A DNA stretch of 64,000 nucleotides. Origin: Polytrichum commune. Its lineage: Eukaryota; Streptophyta; Polytrichopsida; Polytrichales; Polytrichaceae. Below the pieces are notes generated by a model that did not search any database, was not told the DNA's origin, and was given only the letters and a program-made list of their open reading frames with translations. The stretch is taken from contig OX485804.1 in NCBI GenBank assembly GCA_950295325.1, forward strand, positions 60,232,533-60,296,532. The letters run 5' to 3'. The position numbers were made by a program, and so were the translations under genes. Each line of letters starts with the position of its first letter. The stretch's first letter is position 1. Shown one piece after another: positions 20,941-33,899 of this stretch.

Positions 20941-23900
20941 ATGGTGAATTACGAGATGAGAGGCTCAGTGTGCTCTCTCGTTCCTTATGTTCTGCTGCGG
21001 GTATTGCTCTTATGCTTGTGTGCCAATGGGGCTGCGCTGGGACAACCTAATCAAGGTATTTTTCTCTTCGTTGAATTTTTACGCAAATTTAGTAATGCAC
21101 TCGCTTCTTGTACGACAACTACGCCGATTATGGTAAATACTGTGGGCATATGTATAGTGTGACTTACCCTTCGCAGCCCTATAGTGTGGCTCATAATATA
21201 CGTTATTACGTTATTGCAACGCTAGTTACACTTGAATCTTCAACCACTCATTCTTTCACTTCTAGTTAGGAAAGCCATTGTGAATGTGAATCTAAAGGCC
21301 ATAAACTCACTTTCTAACTTCAAGAATCGGGGAAGAAACGTAAAGAATTGATCGACATGGAGTCATTCGTTGAAGGTAGATGCAGCTTTATCTATAATGG
21401 TCACTGCAGAGTAAGGAGGTGATCTTGCTGTCTTTAAAAAGAGTACAAAAAGCTCTACAAGATAGATTGTTGGGTTGTGGAGAATGATCAACATTTGAAG
21501 GAGATATCATCATTTGTTTTCTTAGACATCCGATGTTAAATACTGTGGACCCACAGTATTTACCGTGCTGTTTTTAGTGTGTTTTTCTCGTGAATAATGT
21601 GGCTCACATCATTTACCATAATTAGTGTAGTTTGGCATGTGCTGTCCCGACCCATTGCACTTGTGCATATGGATTTAATGTCCCGAACCATCCCGCACTG
21701 ACTGCTATACATGCCGATATCGACGGCCGACCGTTTTGGAACTTTGAGACGGTGAATGTGACACCCATCCACCCACTTGGTAATGTATATAATAGAACAG
21801 TAGACGCCTTGAAGGGATTTCTTAAATTTCAATCAAGAAGGTGTGATGACGAATCTCGGATAGCCAATTCTGCTATGTTTTTTGGGGGTTAACATCCAAA
21901 AGCAGGAAGAATATTAAGCACGTTTTGTTTCCAGATACAAGGTTGGGAGCTCATGGAGATGCAGATGATGTGATGCGATGGGAACATTGGACTGGAAGAA
22001 GTCTTTTGATTGATCGAGGCGCTTTGCTCTCTAACCCGTATCTAATTCTCACCCTGTTTATTGAGCCTATTGATGCAGCAAAATCTAGTCGAGCAACATC
22101 ATGTATGCCAGAGGAATCTAAAATAACAGTTTAAAGATTAGTTCTTCTGCTTCTTCTGAAATGGTCAAGTTTGTGAGCAATGCTACTGGCACATGATAGC
22201 AGGACATCTCGTGCTAGATGGCATTTTGTTCTATTTCCTAGCAACTTATCTAGCCCAGATTGCCATGTGGCACTGGCTCTTTTAAGAATGTATCACATCT
22301 AGATCCAGAATATGTACCTTACCATCTGTCAGGAGGATTCCACATAGCTATGATTAGTGCATGGTACCAATCTTACAGTTGAAAGTGTAGTTTTGGTAAT
22401 TCTGAACAGTCTGGTCTGAACATCTAGGGCTCTATTCTGGATAATTCATGTCAAGAATGTGGTTACACAAGTCACAAGCTGTCTATTGTGGGCTCTCCTT
22501 AACTGTTTGCAGATTGGAGACAGGTGATCCCCTGTCGGGCAACTCTACCACAGAAGCTCATTACAAAAGCAATGTAGAATTAGAAGCAGCTCTTCGAAAT
22601 TTCACTCAGCGTTGCAGCCACATATCTAGACTTTACAGGTTTTGTTTTCTCTCTCTCCATACTAGCCGTTAAACAAGGTATCTGCAATGGTTCATACCAT
22701 GATTGTTTTCAGCATCATGCAATGTGCTTAAAACACCAACTCACCAATTCAAAGGAGTCTACTTTTCAAAATTTCGCACTCCCATTATATTCCGTTCCCT
22801 CTGTCCTCAAATTTAGGAGGATGGTGGGCATTGTTGCACTCGGTCCTGAGCAACTTTTATTTTGAGCCATTAAGTTGCTAAAGGAGACTGTGAATGTATG
22901 CATTAACTTGGAGAATCAAAACGAATTGGTTGGAAGATGAATGCTCTTTGTCTCAAAACCAACATGTTGCTAGTATGTCTAGTATACGTTTGTACAGTTA
23001 TTCTACATATTTCCTTCATGTCACTCAATGGTGCATTAACTTAGATTCAAACAATTATATTTGCTTCAAATGGTAACAAACAGAGTTGAAACTTGGGGAT
23101 CCAGGTCTTCAATGAGTACTTCTTTCTCTGACTAGAACTCCATATAATTAGGTCTTAATACAAAAAAAATATTTTCATATTCTACTGCATGCAGTGTGTC
23201 AGCATACACTATGTTGCCCAGGATGTTTGAACTAATCTCTCTTACTATTAATTATGGATCTTCATCACTTGAGATGATTTACAAAGTCATGAGCTACTTG
23301 GAAAAGTAAATGATGATCCAGTGCTTGAGTAGGGATTTCTGAAATACTGAGATCTCAATCTTTCAATTGTAGTTTGAGACATGGTGAGTGATTGCATCAG
23401 AGTGACTTGAGATTTGCAGGTGGACCTCCATTTATCCTTTATGTTCAGTTTGTACCGATTCAAATATTGATATGTATTTGGGGTCTCTGCCTGGGTAATG
23501 CAGTATTGGCAACAGCACTCTTGGTGTACCTTTGGTAAGCTTTCTCAACATTTATCATGTCCTTGATGCCAACTGAGGTGCCTTATAATAAGCTTGTAAC
23601 AGGTGTAGATCACTTGTGCCATGCAGGAAGCTAACCATGAAGGTTTCTATTAAATCAATTTGAAGATTGTAATATGCTCTGCAGACTTATAATTTCCAGA
23701 AATACACCTTTCACCAGGCCTATTATGAATCATATTTTGTCTTTTTCCTCATCTCATGATAATTTATTTTTCTGTGGATGCAGTGGGTCTTAGAAATTTC
23801 AGACAAACCTGGAATAACTGAACCTGAACCTGCGTTCAAGGTGACTATGTCCCTGACCTTGTGGCTCATATGTGACTGGTTGGATTATTTCTGAAGATTA

Positions 23901-26900
23901 CCAGTTTTTATGACTTTATTTAATATTTAATTAATTATTATTTGGTACAGTATGTGGGAAACATGCATGGAGATGAGCCTCTTGGGCGGGAATTGGTGCT
24001 TTACTTGGCAGATTGGCTCTGTGACAATTACTTAGAAGACTCCTTGGTGAGATTCTGTCAACTCTCTGTATATATTTAAATCCCATTCCAAATGTTGGTG
24101 CAAATTCTGTGCCAACTTTCTATACTTATTTATCTCTCTCGTTGGGACTGGTTTAGGCAACCCTGATTGTGAACAAGGTTCACCTACATTTACTGGCGTC
24201 CATGAACCCAGATGGCTTCGCTGCAAAGCCCACTCCTACACGAAATAATGCGCATGATATGGATCTCAACCGAGACTTCCCTGATCAGGTCTGTTGTCCC
24301 ACCCTACTACTTCCTGAATGATGTTCATCCTCATTTCTCTCAAGGGTTCCAATAAAACTTGATGCAAACACTAGAGCCTAGCATATCAAAGATGTCTGCA
24401 TTCTTTCTATCTTGATTTGAAAAAATGTATTGTGAAGGTCAGATACGTACGTCTATGGAACTATTGTATTTCAGTTCATAACTTCTAGCTGGCCACTTCA
24501 CCTCAGAAACTTCTATATTAAATCCAATGGTTTGGTGCTAAGGTGCTCTGACGACTTCTCAGAAAAAGCCTGCAGCAACTAGATGAGTCTGTTTTGTATG
24601 AGTTTTAGACTGAAAGGTCTGTTGATCAATAAGTTTCATGGGATGAGGGTTGGTAATGAGGAAGCTTGCTCAACTTGTTGACCTTAAAAAGAAGACAAGA
24701 AAGGAAGCTGGCCGTGTAGAATTGATCATTTATAGGGGCTAGCCAGTGTTTGTTGGTGGCTCATTGCAACATTTGTGTGCAACGGTGTACTTTTCCCAGT
24801 CTTATTCTGGTGAACCATGCATCCTAAACAATATGGACACTGTATCCGTTTGCATGCAGTTTTTTCCTCAGAATAATGTTGAGGAGAAGCGACAGGCTGA
24901 GACGCGTGCAGTTATGAGTTGGATTCGTTCTATTCGTTTCACAGGATCAGCAAGTTTCCATGAGGTGCATCAGGGTTGCTCATTGATTAGATATAAAGCT
25001 CAAATGTTGACTTCCACTTTCTCATGGAGGACTCCTTTGTTGTTGTTGGTTTTGGATAGGCCACTCCTTTGTCCAAGCTGTTGCCATATAATGATTGGGA
25101 TGCATTTGTGCAGGATCTACAGCTATTATTGTATGTGTGCCTTCGGCAAACAAAGGGTCTAAAATTTCTTTGGAGCTTCATATGTTTGATGAACATTCTC
25201 TTCCTGAATATGCAAACATTAATATAATTTGCATGCCTTATATCATGACTAATAATATTCAGAAACAGCAAAACATAGAGTTGTAAATAGTCATTTTCAT
25301 AGATTCTCTAATCTTTGTTCCTCAGAACACAATTTCATTTCTCAAATGGACAATTTGTTGAATCTTCTTTCTGAAGGCTTTAGTAAACATCATCTCATCA
25401 GTAGAACTAGAGGTCTTCTCTCTCTAAAGTTGGTACTCCCTCTGGAACTCCAACCTTTGGAGTGTTTCAAACAATTATCATATCCTTTTCAGATTCCTAA
25501 GAGAGAGGCTTGTCAAAGCCCTCTTAGCTTTCTTGAAGAAATTGAAGTTTCACTTCTGTTTCTTCCACTTTAGGGATTGTTTTATCTCACCTGATTTCCT
25601 TAAGTTGAAATTGAAGTCTTGTTACACATCCTAGTCAACAAAGTGCCTGAGTCTTCATGTTACCAGAAACTCAAGACTAGGATCCACTTTCCGGAAATGG
25701 ATACAAAGTTTGTGTATGGACTTTCCTGGTACATGTGAAGTTCTAATACGATGCCATTGTAGTTTTACTTTATACAAGCATGACATTGTTTTCCTCTTCT
25801 TTTTTTGTCACAGGGTGCTCTAGTTGCTAACTACCCCTATGATGGCACTCATGATCCCTCAAGGTATTTCTGTTTGTGTTGATCCTTCATTCTGCTCCTG
25901 AGAGGTCAAATTTTCATATGATATATGGTTCCTTCCACATTAATATGCAATTTTTTCTCTCTATATTTACCTGTCTACATGTTTGCCTGGTAACACTGCC
26001 TGATTTATGAGTACTTTTCTCTGAAAATCATTGTGGTCTGTGCAGCACCAAGTATTCTATCTCACCAGATGATAGCACTTTTAAGTATCTGGCTTCACTA
26101 TATGCAAAAAATCATCCTGTAATGGTCAAGAGCAAGGAGTTTTCTGGTGGTGTCACAAATGGTGCTGCATGGTATGTTCAAGACTTCAAGCCTTTAGTGG
26201 TTAATACATCTGTAGTAGGGTTTTCTTCTGTGGAGATGATTTTGAACCTAAGCCTGAAAGATCTTTATACTGTAGTCCAATTGAACTGTGTAGTAGACAG
26301 GTAGCTGATTTTAGCACGTGTTTGTGAGAATTTCGTACTGAGCCAATCTTTTAGTCCTGCACATCACATTCAATGCTCTCAGAAGAGGTTTTTGCTATTA
26401 TTGCAATGCTGTATTATCTTCAAGACAGGTCCTTATGGCTATCATTCAAGACAGGTCCTTATTTTGCATCAGGACTTGATGGTCCGTACTTGCTGTTTGC
26501 TGCTTCAAACTGATATACTGCACTAGGAGGGAATTGGGAGCTGAGAAATAGATGGCACTCAATATTATCTGAATTGTGACTATTGTAGGTACCCACTCTA
26601 TGGTGGCATGCAGGATTGGAACTATCTTCATGGAGATTGCCTGGAGCTTACTCTTGAAATGAATGAAGATAAATGGCCACCTCCTTCCAAGGTGCTTTCT
26701 AACACCCAACTTACCTGAGTCTGGTATGGTTTGAATTGAAGGATTTGATGTATGATCCTTAGCTGTGACCCTTTCAGTTATGCTGAGTATAGCCTAAAGA
26801 GGGGCTGATTATATTGCGGGTAGTGAATAATGCTTACTGTTTTAAAGGTTCTCATGACAAAGGGATGACTTTGGGTGTCTTCTGATCTGCCAGGTTGCTA

Positions 26901-28650
26901 AGATCTGGGATGAGCACCGTAAGAGTATGCTAGAGCTTGTGGCAGCCATGGCTTTGGTAAGTTATATTTTCAATTGAAGTGTGTAGATGCAGAAGAACAG
27001 TGTTGGTAAGAGTTATCACCTGTAAAGTCTATAGTGTTAGACATACTTCATTATGGAACTACAGATTTTCTGTTTTGAGGAGCCTCTCTCAAAAGATTAG
27101 TTTTCTGAGCAGCAGGAACCATGCTGCATGGAAATGGGGGTCATACATAAATTCCCATCAAGTCTGTGAGATTAAAATAGAACAGAGGTTGTGCATAATA
27201 GTTGTGACTTGCTGCCAGGATTCTAGACATTATAGTCCACATCTTTGTCAAAGAGAAGAAACAGATGGGCAAACCAACTAAAGAGCACTTGTTCACGTCA
27301 GTTTGATACTCTCCTGCATCCAGAAGGTCATGCTGCATTAAGACATAATGAGTAAACAAAAGCAGCGCTCAGATGCAATTGCTTGCTGGTTGTTTCAGTC
27401 AGGAGTACATGGCCGGATTATATCATCATCCACAGGAAAGCCTTTGGCCGCCACAATCGACGTCAGTGGCATAAGTCACAAGGTGCGTATATTTTTCCTG
27501 ATTCTTCTTGTCATCAATGTCCTCAGGTCCCAATAATCAGATACTGACCCTTAGCTTATTTATAAGTTTCTTAAGTTGTTCAATTCTACATGCTAATTTT
27601 TGTGGTGCATGTACTTGCTTTTGGCCCTCAATGCTCCTGTTACCGTCGATTAGGCTTGTATGGAGATTGCTGTCTTTTCTTGGAGCAGGAGTTTTGTTGC
27701 CATTGGTTGAGAATCATAGCTGGATTGCACTCTTGACCTGCTGGGAATAATGTGGGTTGAACATGGGCAATTTCTTTCAATACTAATCATGTTGTGTGGA
27801 TCTTGTATCTGCATGGATTTCAATAATAAGCTACAGTACATGTCTCAGTACTGCATTTCATACGGTGTATTCTGGTCTTTGGCTCCTTTGAGTCCACTGA
27901 AGAGCAGTGTCAGGATTCTAAGCTTGATGTTCGTTGTAGAAGACTCGACAGAAGAGAAACATTTAATTGTTGCTCCCGGTGTTGCATTTCTTTTGTTCTC
28001 CAGATCACTGCAAGTGCTAAATTTGGAGACTATCACCGCCTCTTAGCACCAGGGGAAGTTTATGAAGGTTAGTTTTGTGCTCCACTGTCTCCTTGGTACC
28101 TCAGTACCAGTTGTTAAAAAATCCATGTTGGATTGTTGCACTGGAATTTGGAACTTATTTTTGTTATTTGTGACATGCAGTCACAGCAAGCATGGTTGGA
28201 TATGATAGCCGGACAACATCTATTTATATGCCAGACGAGGGTGCTGTGATGTTGGACTTTATTTTGGATCCATTACCAACAGATGCTGAGAACCTTAGTC
28301 GTGCTCGACTTAGAGGTCAAGGCCAGTCTGGCAAGAATGGGACTACCAGAAAAATACCACCAGCGCCACAGCAAAGGGCTTCTGGGACAGCAGCGGATGA
28401 GGCTCCACCTCAGACAGAAGAGAAGCGACAGATGGAGATGGTGTCCTGGAAACCTTCCAAATTTAATAGGAAAGGATTTCGTTCACAGGCATTAATGCAT
28501 GATGAACTAGGATACGCATTGACGACGCAATTCCAGCTGCCTTACCTTTTGCTTTTGGTTGCTGTTACATTTGCACTAGGTTGTCTGTTATTTAGGGCTA
28601 GGGGTGGCCATCGCTACCAAACATGGCGTCAACGAGTTCCTAGAGAGTGA
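20941..28650 (+). CDS. SOL1: carboxypeptidase D/SOL1-like zinc carboxypeptidase, membrane-anchored (14 exons, 536 aa)
   Basis: Exons 20941-21055, 22524-22638, 23504-23534, 23784-23840, 23951-24046, 24157-24288, 24860-24964, 25814-25863, 26046-26171, 26589-26691, 26894-26956, 27399-27482, 28004-28067, 28181-28650; all GT-AG and in phase (1611 nt). Signal peptide in exon 1 (a second Met, at 20956, gives an equally good one). M14 metallocarboxypeptidase core: zinc ligands H112-GD-E115 and H216, substrate motif LNRDFPDQ (N176, R177), WNY (Y288), catalytic Glu in CLELTLEM (E299). A transthyretin-like domain follows ([16 protein letters not shown]), then a charged linker, a membrane helix at ~500-518 ([19 protein letters not shown]) and a basic tail. 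M14B enzymes remove C-terminal Lys/Arg; Arabidopsis SOL1 processes CLE19 propeptide in endosomes. The common HGG at the third ligand reads HEG. The exon 2 acceptor (22521-22523) was chosen by phase. Confidence 0.94.
21127..21624. mobile_element. possible MITE in intron 1 of the carboxypeptidase gene
   Basis: Inverted ends ATTATGGTAAAT (21127) and ATTTACCATAAT (ends 21624), with similarity continuing inward (ACTGTGGGC against GCTCACAT). An internal near-palindrome AAATACTGTGG/CCACAGTATTT lies at ~21538-21562. No TSD and no ORF; boundaries tentative. Confidence 0.4.
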
Positions 28651-29021
28651 AAGAGCTAAATATAGGGGGTTTGGGGGTAGGATTAGAAGCATCAATACGA
28701 TTTCCAAAGAACCACAACAATGTGGTTTGTATTATCTGGGTCTCTGGTAGAAATCACTAACATTTCACAAACAAGCCTACTAGTTGGCTAGATCTAGACA
28801 CCCCATTGATTGATATACTGAAAGATGGAGATACATAGAACGATTGGCTGGGGATTATACGAAGCTGTTGAGATTGATGTGGTTCAGATTATATATCTGG
28901 TACCTGCCCCCGCCCCCCTTTATCCATGATGAGAAACCCAGAAACCCTGCAGAGGGTAATTGTTAAAGTAAATGTCTTTGCTTTTGCTCATCGAATTTCA
29001 GTAAACCAGGTATTTTACCTA

Positions 29022-29365
29022 GTCCAAAGATTGGTTCAAATACTGATACGAATCTTTCAGTTAGATATTATGAACTGTCAGCAACTTACATCATTGAGGT
29101 GTACAATGATGGAACTCCACCAGAAACTCAATATGCCGAAACCTACTGACAATTTGTTCTTCCATGCAACATTGCTCAAGTACATACAGAAGATCTCCAG
29201 AAAATACTTGAAACCTTCCAAGGTAGACTAATTCTTGTGGAGACTATTAGGAGTGTTGAGGAGTGCAAAATTGTGGCTTTTAACTTCAAAAACTCCCTGT
29301 GCAGCTGCCCTTGTGGCTTGAGCCCACACAAGCTTGTACTGGTTCCTGTGATGCTTGGCTTATAA
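29022..29365 (+). pseudogene. unrecognised coding relic with one internal stop
   Basis: One frame reads like protein for ~110 codons: KIGSNTDTNLSVRYYELSA.., EVYNDGTPPETQYAETY, stop, then LPCNIAQVHTEDLQKILETF and LVETIRSVEECKIVAFNFKN. A plausible acceptor (TTTCAG) precedes it at ~29000. No family identified and the start is unknown. It may be an exon of an unannotated gene, a transposon relic or a chance frame. Confidence 0.25.
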
Positions 29366-29565
29366 GACTTGGTGACTTTTAAAATTGTAGACATGAAAGT
29401 CATCATCGGAGCTAAAAATTGGAAGTTCAAGGTTGTGGTGGATCGACTCTCTGAAACCCATCGTAGTTGCTAAAAATTAATGCAATATTAGACAAAGAGT
29501 ACTGAGATACACCAGATAACTATTCTACAACCTTTTAATTGTTGGGAGCTATGTCTGGGAAGATC

Positions 29566-29773
29566 CGGCGGTTAGTTGCAGATGAACCAGTTGAGTTCGA
29601 GAAAAATTACCAGTTGAAGTTCAAGACTTCAGGAAATTTACCGATCATTTTAGAGGAATCTATAGAATATACCTCAAATGAATAAAGCCAAACCGGAAGA
29701 TATTAACATGTAACCAGTTCGATTTAGAAACACTAGGATCTTGACCGCCTATGCCCCAAAACTTCCCAGGACC
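29566..29773 (-). repeat. ACCGGTT dispersed repeat (full-length, inverted)
   Basis: Same landmarks as 18348-18551, about 370 bp after the coding-like relic. Confidence 0.8.
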
Positions 29774-30137
29774 TGGTTGGGAGAACCCAGAAAGAGAGGC
29801 TGACATAATGTGCTAATCAAAGTTTTGCCTGTAGATAGTACGTTCAAAATTTGATTAGCTAATGATTCAGGCATACTTATGACACACTTTTGAACTTCTT
29901 GACATACTTATGATTAACTGTTTCGACAGCCAATGAAATACACAAGGATTCAGACAAGAAGTGGAGGAATTGTCTTGCCATTAAGTAGGGCTAGAATTTT
30001 TGCCCTGTGACTTATGAACCCCATGTCAAAAGTGTAACAGGGTGGAGTGAATTAGGAATGTCAAAAATAAACGCCATCTAATGTGCAAACGAATGTTTAT
30101 AACTCCAACACACATTCCAATGCATATTTTCCTAGAC

Positions 30138-30245
30138 AGTGTCCGGGGAGATTTTCGGGCATAATTGGTCAATATCCTACTACCACAGTTTGTACTGGTT
30201 ACAGATGAACTAGCTGAGTTTGAGAAATAACCAGTTGGAGTTCAT
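30138..30245. repeat. rearranged ACCGGTT repeat
   Basis: The plus-orientation end (GTCCGGGGAGATTTTCGGGCATAATTGG) is followed directly by the minus-orientation other end (GATGAACTAGCTGAGTTTGAGAAATAACCAGTTG): an internally deleted and inverted copy. Confidence 0.65.
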
Positions 30246-30365
30246 CCAACCTAAACTCATCTATCCTAAACCCATCCATTGGGAAGGCGGAACCGCAAAG
30301 AGCTTTGATTGTCAATGGTCTCAATGACCCCAAATTTGTCGAGAAGAAGTCTATGGGCGATGAAA

Positions 30366-30569
30366 GCAGCTTCTGCGTTCTCATGAGGCCACGTTGCCTG
30401 TGCTTTCATGATCGTCGGATCAGATACTTTTTTCTCCAACCACCGATGTAAAAATATCCATCCGGAAGCAGCCTCTGCGCTCTCATGGGGCCACGTTCAC
30501 TGTGCTTTCAAGATCGTCGGATTTGATACTTTTTTCTTGAACCACCGGTGTAAAAATTTCCATGCGAAA
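30366..30569. repeat. tandem duplication, 102-bp unit
   Basis: GCAGC.TCTGCG.TCTCATG.GGCCACGTT to ACTTTTTTCT..AACCACCG.TGTAAAAAT.TCCAT occurs at 30366 and again at 30468. Confidence 0.88.
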
Positions 30570-30817
30570 AGACCACAACCGAGCCACCACAATCCACCAA
30601 ACCGGCAGTTTGGGCGGAGAAACTTCCAGGTCCAAGCGAGAAGCGAGCAATGCACCAAAACCCAGATACAGGAACCGAGACCCATTTTTTCCCACATGCC
30701 ATGTAACCAGGGAAGGGAAGGAATTGAATAGAGAACTCTGGTGCGCTTTACGACAGAGACTTCGTCTGGATGAGTGTAGGGTTGTTGGCAGGGCTGATTT
30801 TTCACAAAGTTTTTGCC

Positions 30818-31420
30818 CGTCCACGTCCAAAAACCTTGAATTGAAAGGCAAAAAGAATTGTAACTCGTCCCAAAACCGGTAATTTCTAAACCAACCCGTC
30901 CATGGAAAGGTTAAAGAAAAAACAACCCGTCCCAAAACCGGTTTGAAAATGAAAATACCCGTCCCGCAAGAGGTATAGATAAGTCTCTTACAATGTTGGT
31001 AAAAAAAATTAGGAAAAAAAAACAAAAACAACAAAAAAAACCGAAAGATGTCGACATGTGATTGGTTGCACTTGGAAACAATAGGATCTTGACAAGTCAT
31101 GCCTTCAATGTTCGTCAGTTACCTGTCTTTTGCTGTTGATTCTCATCTTTCCAGTACACCCCATTCTAAATTTTGTGGTTGATGAATTAATGTATGTAGG
31201 TGAATCAAGCACTTCAAGATTGATATATTAATTGGGTATTAGTGGTTTGATTGCATCATGCTTATATTCACATGTCACATATGACATAATGTAACTGATA
31301 TTTGTACCATTTATTTTTTTAGAAAAATAATCAAACAAATCGTTATTTCTAGAACCCGTCCAAAGTGAATTCGACACGTCCAAAAACCGGTTCATTTTCT
31401 AAGAACCCGTCCACTGGAAA
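30818..31420. repeat. diverged AACCCGTCC/AAACCGGTT repeats with an inserted ACCGGTT-repeat fragment
   Basis: AACCCGTCC occurs repeatedly (30891, 30923, 31352, 31404), each near a CCAAAAACCGG or AAACCGGTT motif (30872, 30936, 31384). 31045-31125 is a minus-oriented fragment of the ~210-bp ACCGGTT family (GATGTCGACATGTGATTGGTTG, AGGATCTTGACAAGTCATGCC). Possibly a decayed LTR or leader sequence. Confidence 0.4.
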
Positions 31421-31782
31421 TGTTTTCTTTTATGAACATGTCCCTGGACATGTTAGGGACCTTGTGAAAAATCACCACTGTTTGCAACAGGAGGATTCGA
31501 TTGGGATCTTGGTAGTAAACCAGGAGTCTGATCACGGAAGCTTGTCAACAATGAGTAAAAAGAGGGGAGGTGGAGGATTATATTGCCATGTATCTGAAGA
31601 ATGTCTGTCCTGGTTGCTCAGAATCCATGTCGGGGATGGGTTCTCCAATTATGTTGTGTGACAGTTCTGGATCGGAATTTGTAGAGCGGCGTGTGGTTCA
31701 AGAAAAAAACGTATTAGCCAGTGCGGATTGTTTGGTGGAATCCACTTGGGATAAGTCAGCTCCCAACTTTTAGGTTCTACTA
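31421..31782. other. open but unrecognised sequence
   Basis: Two overlapping open frames (31365-31661 and 31570-31773) without family motifs. One contains CPGCSESMSGMGSPIMLCD, which has Cys spacing but no finger pattern I recognise. Treated as non-coding or an old relic. Confidence 0.2.
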
Positions 31783-32004
31783 CACTAAATGTGATGTTTA
31801 GTGTCACTTGCTATTTGGAATTAGGTAATGCTATATCTATTTGTTGTGTATTTCATATTCTTCCAACAAATGTTAAATTGGTTGTTTGTACATCATAGAA
31901 CATTAACAACTTTACTTGGTAAAGAAATAAACATCAGTAATAATAATAAAATACAACATTGAATGAATTCACATAGTAAGTGACACTAAATATCATATTT
32001 AGTG
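31783..32004. mobile_element. CACTAAA-terminus MITE, short subtype
   Basis: 222 bp between TA dinucleotides; ends CACTAAATGTGATGTTTAGTG and CACTAAATATCATATTTAGTG (inverse). Termini match the 380-bp family but the interior differs, so it is a separate deletion or capture derivative. Confidence 0.8.
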
Positions 32005-33791
32005 TAGTGTCCCCTTATCCACAATGTATGAGTTCACATAGATGCCATGAAGCCCTAGCATGTTTGACTACCCCATCAAATAAGTTCATGGTATTTGACT
32101 TGCCAAGATGTGTAACGTAGATAAGGCTCATTCGTTTAGTTTCCTTGATTTGGATGCCTATTTTCAGCTCTTAATCGGCAGTACAGTCGCTTTAATTCGG
32201 CGGGTGACTAATATATGGTGATTTATCCACCCCCTTTATGATATTTGGGTTAGTCACCTTTGCAAAAGCCAAACTACACCCAGTATCCTCTATAATTAGG
32301 AGTGTTATCCACCGAGCTATGACACATTTGATTTTTGTGCCCGAAATGGGTAAATTAGGATGCAATAACTTGGGCAAATTAGGAGTCCGGCATATGGATG
32401 TGAGGTGCTAACCAACTTGTATTGTGGGTATGATATAATGAAAAACAAATCGTCAACATATTATCTTACATGTGACAAGTCACAGACATGATGCAACCAA
32501 TATCGGCATTCAATTTGGTTTTCATTGGCAATGACCCATGTAGAATCTGCTAATGATGTTGTCCACTTACACAACATTGGACGATAACGAGTTCCCCCCT
32601 ATAACACCACATTGGGAAGTAGAGAATCTTTGATTTCAGAGCCTAGATCAACATCTTCCTAAACTCCGATTTCAATGATTTCAAATTCTTTGGTCCTCAT
32701 TTGCAATTGCTAACATGCTTAAGCTTCTAATTAATGCACGAATCCATTGGTTGGATGATTCCACAAAGTTGGAGGTGTCCACATTAGCCTCATCTACCCT
32801 TAGGACTTAAGAAAATTTGTTTAATATTTATGAATGGGGAGGTCTATTGGTTCACACCACCTACCTAGGAGAATCAACTAACATTGTGAGTCAATGAAAT
32901 CAACTTTGTAGAGAGCCCTCTATTCCACTCAAAATTTGCCATGTGTCATGCTCAAATTTGCCACAACCCACTTGTATCCCACTTGGGAATTACATTCCGG
33001 CACATGTAAAGGTGGGATAGGGAACCTTCTATAGTAACTCATATGCGAGCTAACCGATTGCACGGCCGCACATCCCAGTCACCACTAACCAAAGGTTGGT
33101 CAATTTAAGAGAGGATTTAAAGTTGACCGACCAAACTTTTGCTCAACTTGCCCAAGTTTTGAACATGACGATAAATATATTACATTATAATTATGTGGCC
33201 CACACCATTTATCTTTCATTATGATTGAAATATTAGACCATTGACCATTGACCATTGAAGTTGAAATTGTAAGGTTATTTTAAGATTTGAAGTGTATGCT
33301 AATTTAGAAAAATGTAAGAAGTAGTGTGGTCCACCTTATAATGGAAGATAGAAGAGAGGGGGGAAATGAGCGGTGGGCATTCAAGCCAAAAACTAGGGCT
33401 ACTCATTTGTAAAAGTTAATTAGCATTACGGGTATGGATGAGTTAAGATCTCTTCACAATAGCAAGGTCTCAAAAGTTGGTTAACTTCTATTTTGATAAC
33501 TTTTATTTAAACATGAATTTCAACTAGGTGGTGCAGCCCCAAGATAGATTAGCTCTCACATAGGTTAGCTACCTCATATGTTAGCTAACTCTCTCAAGTG
33601 GGCAGCGCGGGCACAATATAACTAATTCGAGTGGTTACTTACTCTACCTTGAGCCTTAACCGGGATGTGCAGTTGGACCCTAAGGGGGTTTGGTGAAAGC
33701 ATGTGCTCTATAGGTTTGCGGTTGTTCCATCTCAACTTGATCTTAGTAAAGTACTTTGGGGTCTAAGATGCATAACATTATTCAACGACAT
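32005..33791. other. AT-rich intergenic DNA
   Basis: No gene recognised. A (ATTGACC)-type triplet repeat lies at 33235-33260 and TTAGCTA-rich sequence at 33545-33590. Confidence 0.3.
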
Positions 33792-33891
33792 GGGCCCTCA
33801 AAATATAACAATGGGATGTTGGGAGTTCAATCTGAATTTGACTCAGCCCATGTAGCTTTTCGAACATCCCACCGTTATATTATGAGGGCCC
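33792..33891. mobile_element. small palindromic MITE (GGGCCC family)
   Basis: 100 bp; arms GGGCCCTCAAAATATAACAA.GGGATGTT and the inverse AACATCCCACCGTTATATTATGAGGGCCC form a long imperfect hairpin. Related arms occur at 59911-60060 and on both sides of the insertion at 58084-58371. The preceding ATTATTCAACGACAT is also shared, so the element may extend outward. Confidence 0.7.
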
Positions 33892-33899
33892 ACAAAATG

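Noticed and set aside
24746-25162. 138-codon open frame in the carboxypeptidase locus
   Set aside because: It only contains exon 7 (24860-24964) in frame; the flanks are intron read-through.
30483-31100. 205-codon minus-strand open frame
   Set aside because: It runs through a tandem duplication, AACCCGTCC repeats and an ACCGGTT-repeat fragment; aromatic-rich translation of repeats, not a protein family.
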